Assembly: GCA_037976565.1 (NCBI GenBank)
Contig: CP137675.1
Coordinates: 16,974,992-17,038,991 of the forward strand
Direction of reading: 5' to 3'
From: Mesocentrotus franciscanus
Lineage: Eukaryota > Echinodermata > Echinoidea > Camarodonta > Strongylocentrotidae
DNA: 64,000 nucleotides
This document shows positions 1 through 12,910 of the stretch, piece after piece. The notes beneath the pieces are model-generated. The model was not told the DNA's origin and made no database searches. It worked only from the letters and a program-made list of their open reading frames with translations. The translations under genes were made by a program, and so were the position numbers. Each line of letters opens with the position of its first letter. The stretch's first letter is position 1.

Positions 1-2500
1 AGAAATTACAAAACTAAAAAGCTGATATTCGGACAAAAGGCGCCAACCCCTCTCACATAATTAGGCCTATATGCCCGTATGTCTATGATTATTAACGACG
101 GTAAGAATAAAAATGTTAAATTTGAACCTTGACTTTGATTTAGGGCAACTCCCTTATGACATGCAATAGTTGTGTGAGATGAGGAGTTCAATCTGAATAA
201 TGATGTGTTAATGATGTCTCGTACGCCAGAATACATGGTTGAGGGCTGGGGCTGCACAAACACCGACTTATAACAAAATGCATTGTTAGGGTATTTGAAT
301 ATTCACCATCAATCAAACACACCATCATTATCACATTATTGCCCTTTATCATCATTTCATAATTGCCACTATACACTAACGTACAATCTCATCCATTCAC
401 TCTTTGCCCCCCCCCCTCCTTATCTTGTTAAATGACAAACAATTCACTGCTCAATATTATTGCAAAATAAAATATGTTAAAGCTTTAATGTCTAATCATT
501 ATGCATAAGCTTAAATGAATGAAATCTAAATTTTGTAAATGATGGGCGATAGCAAATACATGTACATTCAAGGGATACAATAATAACATAACAACAATGA
601 CACAAATTAAAGTACTGCTATTGAAGTGATAGCCAGTTGGTAAAACTATTGCGGCTGATATCTGCCTATATAACTGTCTAGTCGAGGTACCTTTGTGGAG
701 ATAAAAACAGTAATTTTTGTTGTAAGGATTTATGTTAATCATAATTTTTTATGTTTGTTAATCTAAATGTGATACACATTGTCAGATACATATAATATGA
801 AATTAATTATCAATCTTTTCTATCAGCTTTGGCAAGATCAGTCTGACTTAATATATTTCGTACAGGACAAATATGTTGTCACTGCAATTACAATGTTCTA
901 TTGTTTATTTTGTATGTTATTGTGCCATCGCTACAATAGCACGTTATGCATTAACAGGTAATCATCGACACATGATCGTGCCAGCAGCAGCTCTAGAGAG
1001 AGTTCGAAATAGGCCAAATATGCCAAATAGTTCATTGCTTCTCAGATGAATTGCTACTTTGAAATTTCGAATTTGATATTTTAAGATTTATAAACATGAA
1101 TAGAGCTGTCTATGTAATGCGAGTTTGGAAACAATAACCTCTCTATAATAATTATAACAGAATCTTAGCTTTATGGAACAACAACACTTAACATGATATT
1201 TCTCGAAAGTGCAGGCCTATAGATTGCAGAGCTAACTTAGTATGGATTATGACTTTGGCTTTATCCTCCAACTGTAACTAGTTCTTTTTCATTATTCTGC
1301 AAGACTCTTAATTTCCATTAAAAAACAGGACATCTTGGAAGTATCAATGAAAATGTTACTTCCTCTAAGATATTATATGATAAAAACTTATCAAACCAAT
1401 AATCTCATCCTCGATGTCAAAATTTAAGTACCTTGAGTGGAGCATTTTTAATAGCTTCATAAGATTTAATTTTAAAATCTGTTTTACTATCATGTGTTAG
1501 TTGAAAAAAGAAGGCAGTCAGTCCATGATACCGAGATAATTATGTTTAGCATTGTGGTCCCTTTTGCTTGGAGCTGTGAAAGGGAGCTTGTATCTGTAGT
1601 GTGTTTGTGTAATTGGGTTTTTTTACAGACGTGTATCAATCAGATATGATTATTTACGTCTGGGGACCGACCTTTAACGTCACCATCCGAAAGACGCGAC
1701 TCAGTTTCGAACCTGCGTCCTCGGCTGAATCAGGCTGGCTGGCTGGCTGATGGTCCATATGAAGCATAATGTTGCAGGTAAATCAGGCTCTGCGGTCTAG
1801 AATTGGAATTTAAAGTTATGTAAACAAAAACAAAAGTAATCAATTAATAAATACTAGTGTAATCTATCTACTACTTTTATATTTCTGATACTGTCAACTC
1901 CTTTGATTGCAAAATTAATAAAGTAGAAGGTTAACAAATATTCTTTAAACATATTGAGACAAAAGCAGTTTTAGTCAGAAAAGAAAATAAATAATTAATT
2001 TCTTTGCTTTTTAGAAATAAAATCCTTTCATAATAATTTGTGTATGTTTTATACAACATAATTGGTAAGATGGGTATTAGACTTCTATACAAGGATTATG
2101 AAAACTGTATTTACTTATGTCTTTTCTCTTTTAATGATTACTGTAGGGGCATGGCAATAATGACAGGCACATAATGTACTGATAAGATCAATAATGTTAA
2201 CCGATACTACTTACATGTACATTAACAACTTAAGGAGATGGAGAATAACTAGGGGATGGAAGTCCCGATGCCATAAATCAGCAATACATGCATGTAGATC
2301 CACAGCTCTTTATTTTGCAACCTAAGATTTAAAACATAGATACATATAATTATATACGTCATGAAGAGAGCAAATATATTTCTCAAAAATATAATTGTCA
2401 TTGTATCTCATGTGTTCCACATATCATAAGTACATTTTCACCAGTGGTTCTAATTGAAAGTAATTTAAATGTATTTGTTCCCACACATCGTTAAATGATT
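1..2500. other. Unassigned AT-rich intergenic sequence
   Basis: I see no coding exon, RNA gene or clear repeat array here apart from a possible SINE remnant near 1.6-1.75 kb. The open frames are short, lack splice context and have no recognisable protein composition. Confidence 0.5.
1620..1755 (-). repeat. Possible tRNA-derived SINE remnant
   Basis: On the minus strand the stretch contains GGTTCGAAACT, close to a tRNA B box, followed by a GC-richer segment unlike the surrounding AT-rich DNA. No A box or tail can be placed, so this is only a possible old SINE fragment. Confidence 0.25.
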
Positions 2501-2504
2501 AGCA

Positions 2505-5420
2505 ATCTGTTGCGCGGAGGGATTGAACTCAACCCCCTTTCCTATTGCTCCGACCATGCGCTTTAGTTCTTATGATTGGCAATGTGTTGCGCGTAGGTGA
2601 CTTTTTCGGAATGGTCGCAGAAATTAACCAAGATTTCTGTCCAAATATAAATTGAATGAAAGATTGTTCCAAGACTTGACATGAATCAGTTGAAAGCAGA
2701 AGTATAAGGCTTTCATTTCATGCAATAATCTAAGAAAATGAATGTCGAGGTGTGTTCCATATCGACTTGTAAAAAGACATATTTTTGAAATATCTTGTTT
2801 TTTGAACAATTTCAGAGAAATTCTCAATTATCTTTTCAAAGTTTGACGATAAATCCAAAATTTCTAAAAGATTGTTCCTAGACGAACCATATATGAGCTG
2901 AAAGACGGATTCCTACACTTTCCCCTCCTGTAACAACCTAAGAAATAGAAATGTCGACGTGTGTCACATGAGGAATTGAACTCGCCCCCTTTCCTATTGC
3001 TCCGACCGTGCGCTTTAGTTCTTATGATTGGCAATGTGTTGCGCGTAGGTGACTTTATCGGAATGGTCGCAGAATCTAACGAAGATTTCCGTCAAAATAT
3101 AATTTGAACGAAAGATTGTTCAAAGACTTGACATAAATCAGTTGTTGGTAGAAGTATAAGGCTTTTATTTCATGTAATAATATAAGAAAGTTAAATTTCG
3201 AGGTTTGTTCCAGATCGGCTTGTAAATGTGCATGTTTTTGAACAATTTCAGAGAAATTCTCAATTATCTTTTCAGAGTTTGACGATAAATCCAAAATTTC
3301 TAAAAGATTGTTCCTAGACGAACCATATATGAGCTGAAAGACGAATTCCTACACTTTCACCTCCTGTAACAACCTAAGGAATAGAAATGTCGACGTGTCT
3401 CACAGGAGGGATTGAGCTCGACCCCCATAGAAGTAAAAGGCTTTTATTTCATGTAATAATATAAGAAAATGAAATTTCGAGGTGTGTTCCAGATAGGCTT
3501 GTAAATATGCATGTTTCTGAACAATTTCAGAGATATTTTAAATTATTTTTTTCAGAGTTTGAGATTGAATTCTGAATTTCTAAAAGATCGTTCCCAGATG
3601 AGACATATATGAGCTGAAAGACGAATTCCTACACTTTCACCTTCTGTAACAACCTAAGAAATAGAAATGTCTACGTGTGTCGCAGGAGGAATTGAACTCG
3701 ACCCCCCCCCCTTCCTATTGCTCCGACCACGCGCTTTATAGTTCTTATGATTGGCAATGTGTTGCGCGGAGGTGACTTTTTCGGAATGGTCGCAGAATCT
3801 AACGAAGATTTCCGTCAAAATATAAATTGAATAAAAGATTGTTTCAAGGCATGACATATATCAGTTGAAAGCAGAAGTATAAGGCTTTCATTTCATGCAA
3901 TAATCTGAGAAAATGATATGTCGAGGTGTGTTCTAAATCGACTTGTAAATGGACATGTTTTTGAAATATTTTCAGCAAAATCTCAAATTATCTTTACAGA
4001 GTTTGAGGATAAATCACAAATTTCTAAAAGATTGTGTCAATTAAGGCGAGTCATACATGAGCTAAAAGGGAAATTCCTACACTTTCATCTCCAGTAACAG
4101 GCTAAGAAATTGAAATGTCGACGTGTGTCACAGGATGCCTTGAAGATGACCCCACCCGTCCATCGATTGCTCCGACCATGAGCTTTATTTCTTTAGCGCC
4201 TTAAATAAGTGGCAATGCGGTGCGCGGAAGTTACTTTTGTGGAATGGACGCAGAAATCAACCAAGATTTCTGTCCAAACAGAAATTCAATAAAAGATTGT
4301 TCCAAGGCATGACATATATCAGTTGAAAGCAGAAGTATAACGCTTTTATTTCATACAATAATCTAAGAAAATGAAATGTCGAGGTGTGTTCCTCACAGAC
4401 TTGTAAATGGACATGTTTTTGAAATATTTTCAGCAAAATTTCAAATTATCTGTACAGAGTTTGAGGATAAATCACAAATTTCTAAAAGATTGTTCCAAGG
4501 CGAGACATATATGAGCTAAAATAGAAATTCCTACACTTTCATCTCCAGTAACAAGCTAAGAAATTGAAATGTCGACGTGTGTCACAGGATGCCTTAAAAT
4601 GACCCCCCACCATGGATTGCTCTGACCATGCGCTTTACTTCTTTGGCGTGTTCAATAAGTGGCAATGCGGTGCGCGGAGGTGACTTTTGTGGAATGGTCG
4701 CAGAAATTAATTAGGATTTCTGTCCAAATAGAAATTCAATAAAAGATTTTTCCAAGGCATAACATATATCAGTTGAAAGCAAAAGTATAAGGCTTTCATT
4801 TCATGCAATAATCTGAGAAAATGAAATGTCGAGGTGTGTTCCACATTGAATGGTAAATGGACATGGTTTTGAAAAATATTTTCAGCAAAATTTCAAATTA
4901 TCTTTACAGAGTTTGAGGATAAATCACAAATTTCTAAAAGATTGTGTCAAGGCGAGTCATACATGAGCTAAAAGAGAAATTCCTACACTTTCACCGCTTG
5001 TAACAGGCCAAGAAATTGAAATGTCGACGTGTGTCACAGGATGCCTTGAAAACGACCCCCCCCCCTAGCTCCATGGATTGCTCCGACCAAGGGCTTTATT
5101 TATTTATCGCCTAGTTGAAAGCAGAAGTATTATGTTTTTATTTCATGCAATAATCTAAGAAAATGAAATGTCGAGGTGTGTTCCACATTGAATGGTAAAT
5201 GGACATGTTTTTGAAATATTTTCAGCAAAATTTCAAATTATCGTTACCTAGTTTGAGGATAAATCACAAATTTCTAAAAGATTGTGTAGAGGCAAAATTA
5301 AGTCATATATGATCTAAAAGAGAAATTCCTACACTTTCACCTCCTGTAATTAACAAGCTAAGAAATTGAAATGTCGACGGGTGTCACAGGGATTGAACTC
5401 GACCCCCCTCCATTCGCTTC
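2505..5420. repeat. Dimeric satellite array, unit about 455 bp
   Basis: A tandem array of about six diverged units. The landmark GGCAATGTGTTGCGCGG (or GGCAATGCGGTGCGCGG) recurs near 2574, 3026, 3750, 4209 and 4659. Spacing is 450-459 bp, except for a deleted unit near 3427. Each unit has two related halves, both starting near AAAGATTGTTCCAAGGC and ending near GAAATGTCGAGGTGTGT or GAAATGTCGACGTGTGT. This points to a monomer of about 225 bp that doubled before the array expanded. Homopolymer C runs mark several unit ends. Open frames in the array are by-products of the repeat. Confidence 0.9.
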
Positions 5421-5579
5421 GTGTTCACTGACAGGTTGTTATCTCATATATCAACTCAGCTCTAAATTAACATAAGAAAAAGAGGATCATGTGGGACCGA
5501 AAGGCACCACCTCATAGAGGGAGTAAGTAGCTATAAGTAGTGCAGTTTGGCTTTAAATGAGTGGCAAAGTGTTGCGTGG

Positions 5580-5700
5580 AGATCAAAAGATTGTTCCAAG
5601 GCGTGAGAAAAATCAGTTGAAATTAACAAATGGTAAATTTAATTTTATATATTAATTTAATAAATTGAAATGTCGAGGTGTGTTACAAAAAGGCTGAAAG
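5580..5700. repeat. Degenerate half-unit of the satellite
   Basis: Contains AAAGATTGTTCCAAGGCGTG and further on AAATTGAAATGTCGAGGTGT, the two landmarks of the satellite half-unit, but with an eroded middle. It lies beyond the recognisable array. Confidence 0.7.
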
Positions 5701-6243
5701 AAAAGTCGCATTTGTGACCAAGTTCAACAAATTTCAAATTATTCTCACAAATTCTAGAGATGGAGTACATAAATTATAATTATTCTAGGCTTGACATACA
5801 CAATAGCTTTTCTGTCGTATCGACACGTTTGAACAATATATGAGAATGATATCTGTTAATGTCAACTTTATGACTAGCTCGTGTGTTGAAAGTTATCACA
5901 AATAACAGCAATTCTTCATATTTCAGGTTTATATTATAATTTGAGTAAGGAATTCCTTTGAAATTTAAAAACTTTTAGGGTTTGCACGCTTCGGTCTAAA
6001 AAAAACTCCACGTGTCATTCGATCTGCCTGTAGATTGTTGTAAAGCTTGGGATTTTTTAAATAAGTTGTTTGAAATCTCGAAATGAATATAAAAACTCAA
6101 AATAGTTCCTGAAAGAGGATGGCAACGGATATGGGTACTTGCACTGTTGAGCAAATGTACACTCTTCAAATTGAGAATAATAAAATTAGCGATACCTTCA
6201 GCATGTATAAAAGTATGGTTCCGCGAGAGAAAATGTCTGTACT

Positions 6244-6383
6244 GGGGGGTGTTTCATGAAAGTCGGTGGTTTTCACCTACGAATATCATTTCACCGACAA
6301 TTTTATTGTTACCGACTATTTTCCAGGCATCTGATTGGTCAAATTTCAAGTAGTCAGCGCTGACAAATGTTGATGAAACGCCA
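6244..6383. mobile_element. Short MITE, TTTCAT-type inverted ends
   Basis: The left end reads GGTGTTTCATGAAA. The reverse complement of the right end reads GGTGGCGTTTCATCAACA. The interior carries a TGATTGGTC motif, similar to the GATTGGCTG motif of the elements at 18566 and 58726. It is too short to encode anything. Confidence 0.55.
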
Positions 6384-6485
6384 CCAAGGTCTTTGGGATT
6401 TCTTCTCGCAACGTTTTCACCGATAACTGAAATAAGCAACAATTTCATAGTACCGTTGCGTTCGCTGGTGCCTTCATCTACGTGT

Positions 6486-6626
6486 GTTGAGGTCTTAAAG
6501 TGTAAAATGGTCTTAAAGTGTAACACGGTGCCTAAGCTCCTGAAAATTCGTCGCTGCACGCACAGTGAGTTGTCATTGCATGCATATAGCTAGCTGTGTG
6601 CTGTTCGCTCGAGCTAGCTAGCTGCT
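6486..6626 (+). repeat. 140 bp repeat, left member of an inverted pair
   Basis: This segment (GGTCTTAAAGTGTAA twice, then ACGGTGCCTAAGCTCCTGAAAA and a CTAGCTAGC-rich end) matches the reverse complement of 9310-9458. The pair encloses about 2.7 kb containing a purine-rich tract and the GTGCCCC minisatellite. It could be a terminal inverted repeat of a composite element or a dispersed repeat. Confidence 0.7.
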
Positions 6627-7104
6627 ATGTTTCGCCGAATTCACGCGATTGTAAAGTTGTAAAAATTTAACATTTAAAGCTTAATAGAGACGGATAGGAT
6701 AGAGCATGCCTTACATGAATAGGTTCGTGAGCTATCTTTTATCCCATACACAAAACATTGCCAATTCAGGGCAATATTTTTGTAAAGAGAGAGAGAGATT
6801 CAAGTGGAGAAGGGGGAAGATTATATGGTGAAGCATTAGACTGCGCTTTACACCAATGTTTCAACGCCGTTCGTTACGGGGGGATAAAACCATCACCTTA
6901 ATATGTACCACGGAATTCTGGTTAGTTATGGCCATACCTCAATGTGACAATGAGAGATCTAGCTAGATCTGTTTCATCAAGTCATGCACTTTATAGTCTA
7001 ATCACAGTGTTCTGCCAGTGGAATTGGGAGATATTGATGTTTGTGTTTCCATCTAGCACATGTAACTTTCTCTTGATGATGAAAATATGCCGGAAAATAA
7101 GCAA

Positions 7105-7260
7105 GCAAAGAAAAGAAGAAAAAAAAAATGAAAAAGAAATTGAAGAAAAGGAAGGAAGGAAAGGAAAAAAGAAAAATGGGATAAGAAAGAAGAAAGAAAA
7201 AGTATAAAATAAAATAAATATAAAGAATAAATGAATGGAAGAAATAAAGAATATGGGATA
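7105..7260. repeat. Purine-rich low-complexity tract
   Basis: Long GAAA/GGAA-type strand-asymmetric sequence. Open frames on both strands here are lysine/glutamate-rich or phenylalanine-rich artefacts. Confidence 0.85.
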
Positions 7261-7696
7261 AAAGAAACCAAGGTTTGGGATGCAGCTCATAAAAGAGCCA
7301 TATCATTTGTAAAACATGAACAAATGGTGACGAATGAAACGAAATGCAAACGCAAGTGCCATGCATAGGCATGCAGAGTGGTGTAATAACTAATCGTTTG
7401 CTATATGTATGAAATTGATAAGAAGATGAAGGGGAGGGAAGAGATTGCGACTAAATGTAGGCCTATATATATATATATATATTATAAGTAGGAATGATAT
7501 GCAGGGCCTGAGGAATGATTTTAGTGAGGGTGCGGGGTGCTGACAAGCAAGGAAATACACCTAAGATAGAGTAAAGAAAACAATAACAAGAGAAAATGGT
7601 CCTCGCCTCTTGACAAAACGTAGGCCTACTTAATATGGGTTCTGGCAGGAGCTGACAAAAAAAATGAGGAGGGGGGGGGGTGCTCAATGATAAATG

Positions 7697-7822
7697 ATTA
7701 TTTGAAGGTTTACAAACATATTCGTGGGATTATATGCACCCATTTAATAGAGGGTGGGGTCCATGGTAATTCATTTGAAGGTTTACACACAATTCCATGG
7801 GTTATATGCACCCACTGGAAAA
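7697..7822. repeat. Two-copy tandem duplication, period about 75 bp
   Basis: ATTTGAAGGTTTACA followed by GGGTTATATGCACCCA (GGGATTATATGCACCCA in the first copy) occurs twice in direct orientation. Confidence 0.75.
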
Positions 7823-8089
7823 AAATCCTTGTAGGGTTACTGCAGGAACCCCAGCACCCACAGATACAACGCATGATGATAAGACAAAGAGAAAAGGAAA
7901 CTAGAACATGGAAGCACGGAAAAAAAGTTTGTGATGAAAAAGAGAACCTGAAATATAAAATTTTGTGACAAATAAATGGATCAATCAATCATCCACTCTT
8001 GCATTCTTTCATTTTTCAGTTATTCATTCCTTCATTCATGCATTTGTTCATTAATATATTGGGAGGCGGCGCTCCCGTGGGGGGGGGCA

Positions 8090-8825
8090 CTGATATGAAG
8101 TACCCCCAAAGTGCCCCCTTTTTACATCAGAATAGTGCCCTCTTTTACTTCAGTTAAGTGCCACTTTCTCTTTCTAATAGGTGCCCCCTACCACCTCTGA
8201 TAATTACACCTATTCAAATCTGACAGGTGCCCCGTTTTCTTAAACAAATGCCCCTTTCCGTTATAATACGTGCGACTTATCCTTTATCAGTGCCACTTTT
8301 CCATTTTCATAAGTGCCCCTTGTCATATCCTGATAATTGCCCTTTTATTTTTACTTTGACACGCGTCCCCTTTTCCTTTCTAATAAGTGCACTTTTACCT
8401 TTTGATATGTGCCCCTTTCCTTTTTAATAAGAGCCCCTTCTCTTCCCGTAAATGCCCCTTTGACACATGCCTCATTTTCCTTTCTTGTAAGTACCCTTTT
8501 CCTTCTGATGAGTACCCCTTTCCTTTTTTTATAACAGCCCTCACCCCCTTGCATAAATACCCGTTTTCACCTTTGATAAATGCCCCTATTAAAATCTTAT
8601 AGGTTCCCCTTTTCCCGACAAATGCCCATTTTCCATTATCATTAGTGCCTCTTCTAAAAAATCTCTGGTGAGTGCCCCTTTTCAGGTGCGAGAAGTGCCC
8701 CATTTTCACCACTGATTACTGCCCTTTTTACTTTGACACATGCTCCCTTTCTTTTCTAATAAGTGTCCTTTTCCCTTCTGATAAGTGCTCCGTTTTCATT
8801 TCTCCATAACATGTGCCCCTAATTT
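8090..8825 (+). repeat. GTGCCCC minisatellite, degenerate 20-35 bp units
   Basis: More than 20 irregular units of the form AAGTGCCCCTTTTCC..TTCTGATAA in direct orientation. Spacing varies. The reverse complement of the same repeat occupies 17160-17660. Cysteine/proline-rich or lysine/glycine-rich open frames over it on either strand are repeat artefacts. Confidence 0.85.
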
Positions 8826-8879
8826 TGAAGCGACTATAAGAGCAAATTTGTCTTTAATCCTCCCCCCCCCCAAGCTTGC

Positions 8880-9260
8880 TGGCTACGTTCGCTCGCATTT
8901 ATAGTTGATATAACTATGTTTTTTAATTATCAAATATATTTTCAGTCTTTCATGATTAGATTGTGCTTAAAACCCCATCAGGATTGGGGGTTTTCCTTTT
9001 TATAAGCTGTAATTTTTCGCACTGCGACCTCACAAATCTTGAAACTTTTGCTCCCATACAAATGAATATTCAGACTATCACATTTTACTGCAAAGTAAAA
9101 TTATGCTTTATAAAGAGAGAAACAAATATTGAAATTGTCCCTCATTAATGTGATCACAATGTAGGGGTATACACCAATGTCTAAAAATTGTATATTTTCG
9201 CTTTGAGATTTCCCTATGTATGTGCCCTTTTTTCGAGAAAGTGTCCTTTTTTGTTGTCCC
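8880..9260 (+). repeat. Dispersed repeat, inverted relative to the 14.9-15.2 kb copy
   Basis: Landmarks TTGTGCTTAAAACCCCATCAGG, AATGAATATTCAGAC and TATACACCAATGTCTAAA recur in the same order in the reverse complement of 14930-15220. The copies are strongly diverged. No coding content is evident. Confidence 0.7.
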
Positions 9261-9309
9261 CCCACCCCTCTGAATATATTGATTAGTTACATAAATTCGG
9301 TGGAACATT

Positions 9310-9458
9310 GCTGCAGCCAGCTAGTTAGCTCGAGAGAGCAGCATACACGTAGCTAGATGTAATGCCAAGGCGCTGTGGTTCGCACGCAGCGACTAATTTT
9401 TCAGGAGCTAAGGCACCGTGTTATACTTTAAGACCATGTTACACTTTAAGACCTTAAC
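9310..9458 (-). repeat. 140 bp repeat, right member of an inverted pair
   Basis: Reverse complement of 6486-6626 over about 140 bp, including the doubled GGTCTTAAAGTGTAA word and the CTAGCTAGC-rich end. Confidence 0.7.
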
Positions 9459-9494
9459 AGCCGTGTCTATGTCAGCATGGTGTGCGTGCATAGC

Positions 9495-10040
9495 CATGGC
9501 ATAGGCTTGCAAATGTTTCATTTGTGCTCTAGCATGTTTACCTTTAGCAAATTCATTATAAATCTACACCTCTAATAATATCAGCTTATGAAATTACTGT
9601 GAAAAATTATTACTTAGCACTAATCATCATGCTTTACTTATTTTTACTTTTTTACTTCTTTTATTGCAGGAATTCTTACCTGAGAACTATTAACATCACA
9701 GCAATTTCATAAGCTGATATTATTAGAGGTGTAGATCTATAATAAATTTCTAAACCGTAAAATCTTTGGAAATGAGTCCCTATATAGTGGCTTCGATGAC
9801 GATAAGGCCTATCTTTGATTGCTAGAGTAATTTTAACTTACCTCTAACAAGCGTATATGTTCAGAATCGATGTTCATAGTTCTCAGGTAAGAATTCCTGC
9901 AATAAAAGAAGTAAAAAATAAAATATATGTAAAGTATGAATAAGCTGATATTATTAGAGGTGTAGATCTATAATAAATTTGCTAAAGGTAAACATGCTAG
10001 TGGACAAATGAAACATTTGCAAGCCTATATTATATGCCAT
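9495..10040. mobile_element. Foldback element with a third internal arm copy
   Basis: The left arm (GCTTGCAAATGTTTCATTTG.. to ..TCTAATAATATCAGCTTA, about 9508-9590) is the reverse complement of the right arm at about 9943-10027. A third copy of the inner part lies at 9710-9755. A nested pair, AATTCTTACCTGAGAAC at about 9670 and GTTCTCAGGTAAGAATT at about 9880, pairs inside it. There is no coding capacity, so it is a hairpin-forming non-autonomous element. Confidence 0.75.
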
Positions 10041-10059
10041 GTGGCAGAGCAAAACAAAA

Positions 10060-10655
10060 AGATAAACGAGTGAGGGGTGAGAGCGAGAGAGTGATTGCGT
10101 GATATAGTGTTTGAGTGAATGTGAGCAGATGTGAGTGAGAGAGAGGGGGAACGAGAGTTACTAAGAGGGAAATTGAAATATTAGGTGAGAGAGAGAGAGA
10201 GAGAGAGGAGAGAGAAGGATCAGGAGACAGACAGAGAGAAGAAGTATGACAGATTGGATGGCTGAAGGAGGGAGAGAGAGATAGATTCATTGTCTTTGTG
10301 TACCAGTTATTATGTATGCCAAAGCGAAAGAAATTGAAATATGTAATGTCTCGAATAGTTATGAAAACAAGTGTCAATATCAATATTTTATTATTACCTC
10401 ACTACACATCACAAGGAATCCATTATGCATGAACCTTATAAAGTGCTATTTTTTTTAGGTGACATTTCTGCTTTCGTATTCTTTCACCGTACTAAGGCCA
10501 AGTAATTACATTATTACTAATTTCTCATCCCGCAAGCATTGTTTTTGCGTCCGCCTTGTCTTTTGTTGATATTTTTATTTTAAAATTAAATTAAAAAATC
10601 GGTAATATCTTACTTGTAGATCTAAAATACTTTTAAAAGAAAAAGCATAGTATTG
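10060..10655 (+). repeat. 580 bp repeat, copy 1
   Basis: A GA-rich head followed by unique-looking sequence (GACAGATTGGATGGCTGAAG, ATTATGTATGCCAAA and AAAGCATAGTATTGATAACT are landmarks). It is repeated in direct orientation at 17960-18540 with small indels. The copy contains no conserved reading frame. Confidence 0.85.
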
Positions 10656-10659
10656 ATAA

Positions 10660-12770
10660 CTTTGAAAAGTATTTCAAAGTTCATTTTATGTATGAAACTA
10701 CCATTTAAAGGTACTATGTCCCATTTGCAGGCCAAAAAAATGAAAAGGTTAAATTCCAACGGCATTTGAAAGACAATACTAATTTAGAACTTCCCTAAAA
10801 AAAGGGGGGCTTGAAAATGTCTTTAAGTGAGAAAATAACGACTATTAGTTGTCGAATCGACTTAGGAGCTATAGAGCCAGTAAGTAATAGTCTGATTTTC
10901 AGACCATTGTACCGAATGGTCGTACGTTTTATGCTGCGCAAAGATTCAATCAGTTTAATTTTGGCCATTACAAGAAGTGGGTTATTGATGTAGACAAATG
11001 CTCATGTACCCTTTACAGCTCATTTTATGTATGTTATTACCAAAGATGAAAAAAGCCAGTCAGTCACTCAATAGTGTCTGACAGTGAAGTCTAGCAAGTA
11101 AAGGGTTTCCTTGCATAATTTGAATATTAGGACACTGCTAACGTTTAAATTTCACAGATAGGACATACATGACATATTCATAATTCCTGCAAAGTTCTAC
11201 AGAATTCGATGTTGGCTGCAAAAGGGACATAGTATCTTTAAAAGTGTATTTAACATACATGAAGTTTATCACGATGTTATATGAGTGGTCAGTCCCCTCT
11301 GTGTCAAATGTTGTAGTGTTTAGTATATCTCCTGGAATTACTAGCGGTTCCTAAGCTGAATCCTAATTTTTGTTTGGGTTAACTTGTGTCTTGAGTGTCG
11401 TTATTTAAACCGGAAAATGATACAAACTAGGTATGTGAACTTAATTAGCCTGAATTTCATTCATACTTAGTCTTAAAAAGTGATAGAACATCGCTGGTTT
11501 TAGCGAAGCGTGCCAATGTAAAGTAATGAAAACGGGTGTTATATGGCAAAATTTGGGAAAATTGTGAGTAATTGGACACAAGTCTTGCAAAGGCATTCTG
11601 AACATGCTGCAGATTCATTGTTTGTGAATCCGGCTAACCAATCGTAGTAATTAGCAGCTTACTTTATCATATTTGGGGGCATATTACATTTGATATTCGG
11701 TTATGAATTCATCATAACATATTTTTAGTCAGATAGCTTACAATTTCTTTCAAGATTCAAAATGAAATTTGAATTTGGGGTAGTTCTGCGTTTTCAAGTC
11801 ACTTTATTTTTTGGCTAAGGTATAGAAACTAAACATGGCACGTGCTAATGTGATGAGTAACTGCATAATTTTATGTAGGTCTACAGTTTGGTTCTGAATG
11901 GTATAGAGTGTAGATTTAGTCGAGATAATCTATTACTTTTCAATGATACATATTTTCAAACAACCTGAATTGTAACAACAAACAGACAAATATGACAAAT
12001 GTACATACATATCGATTTGAAGAAGACTTTTTCTAAACTTTGTTCAGAGTTGTTATGCTTTGATTTTCTCACATTCATTAAAACACAACCGCCTCCCTAA
12101 AACCACATGTAAAAACCCACACCCACACCCACACCCACACCCACACATCCACACACACAGGCACATATTAAATAACAATAAAAAGCGCTCTAAACTTTTA
12201 ATAGACAGAACATGTACTACTAGTAAGAAATAATATATCGCAGCAACTCATACATTAAACAAGAACTAACCCCAAAGAATAAGTGTAGGTATTCTGAAGA
12301 ACGAGATGAATTCCTGCCTTTTGATGTACAATAAATCTTACGAACGTGTAAAGAGATATATAAATGAAGATTTCTTGGCATGATGTAATGCCTTTTAGCA
12401 TGACATGGGCACAGCCATTTTCTTGAAAATGTGACGTACCAGGCGGAGTTGTACATGTACCATGCACCAGGCTTGAATTGGAAAGACTTTTTAATTCAAT
12501 TTAACATCTTACCTTCTATTTTTAAATCATCTCGAAATTACAATGAATTCATAAGATTATTAAATAAACATACGTTGAAAACGATCTCCCTTTAAAATAG
12601 AAGAATTTTAATATTGATCAATAATAGGGTGGGTGGGGGCCTGGATTTTGCTCTTGGGTGGGTGGGGCATGATACTGTGTAAACGATGTTTTTATATAAC
12701 ACCAATATGTTAAGAATTTTAATTTGTGATATATCATTTTCTCTCGTTTGTTTTGTATTGTAAACTGGAC
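10660..12770. other. Unassigned intergenic sequence
   Basis: No gene or clear repeat family was recognised apart from a (CACACC)n microsatellite at about 12115-12160. The frames are short and lack splice or composition support. Confidence 0.45.
12115..12160. repeat. (CACACC)n microsatellite
   Basis: Perfect to near-perfect CCACAC repeats, grading into CACACA. Confidence 0.9.
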
Positions 12771-12910
12771 CCCTCGGTAGAACAGCTGTGCTGCACTGGC
12801 ACAGCTGAGCAGGGCGATCCATCCAATGTTATTTTCTCATGTTATCATGTAAGTTGTTATTTATATGTTTTTATATTTGGTAAATAAAGTAAAATCAAAT
12901 CAAATCAAAA
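12770..12910 (+). mobile_element. 3' end of a non-LTR retrotransposon
   Basis: The fragment ends in TAAATAAAGTAAAATCAAATCAAATC, a polyadenylation-like word followed by a short tandem tail, as seen at LINE 3' ends. Upstream is a GC-richer segment. No reverse transcriptase sequence remains, so assignment to a clade is not possible. Confidence 0.45.

Noticed and set aside
8227..8712. Cysteine/proline-rich and lysine/glycine-rich reading frames
   Set aside because: They are readings of the GTGCCCC minisatellite on both strands.
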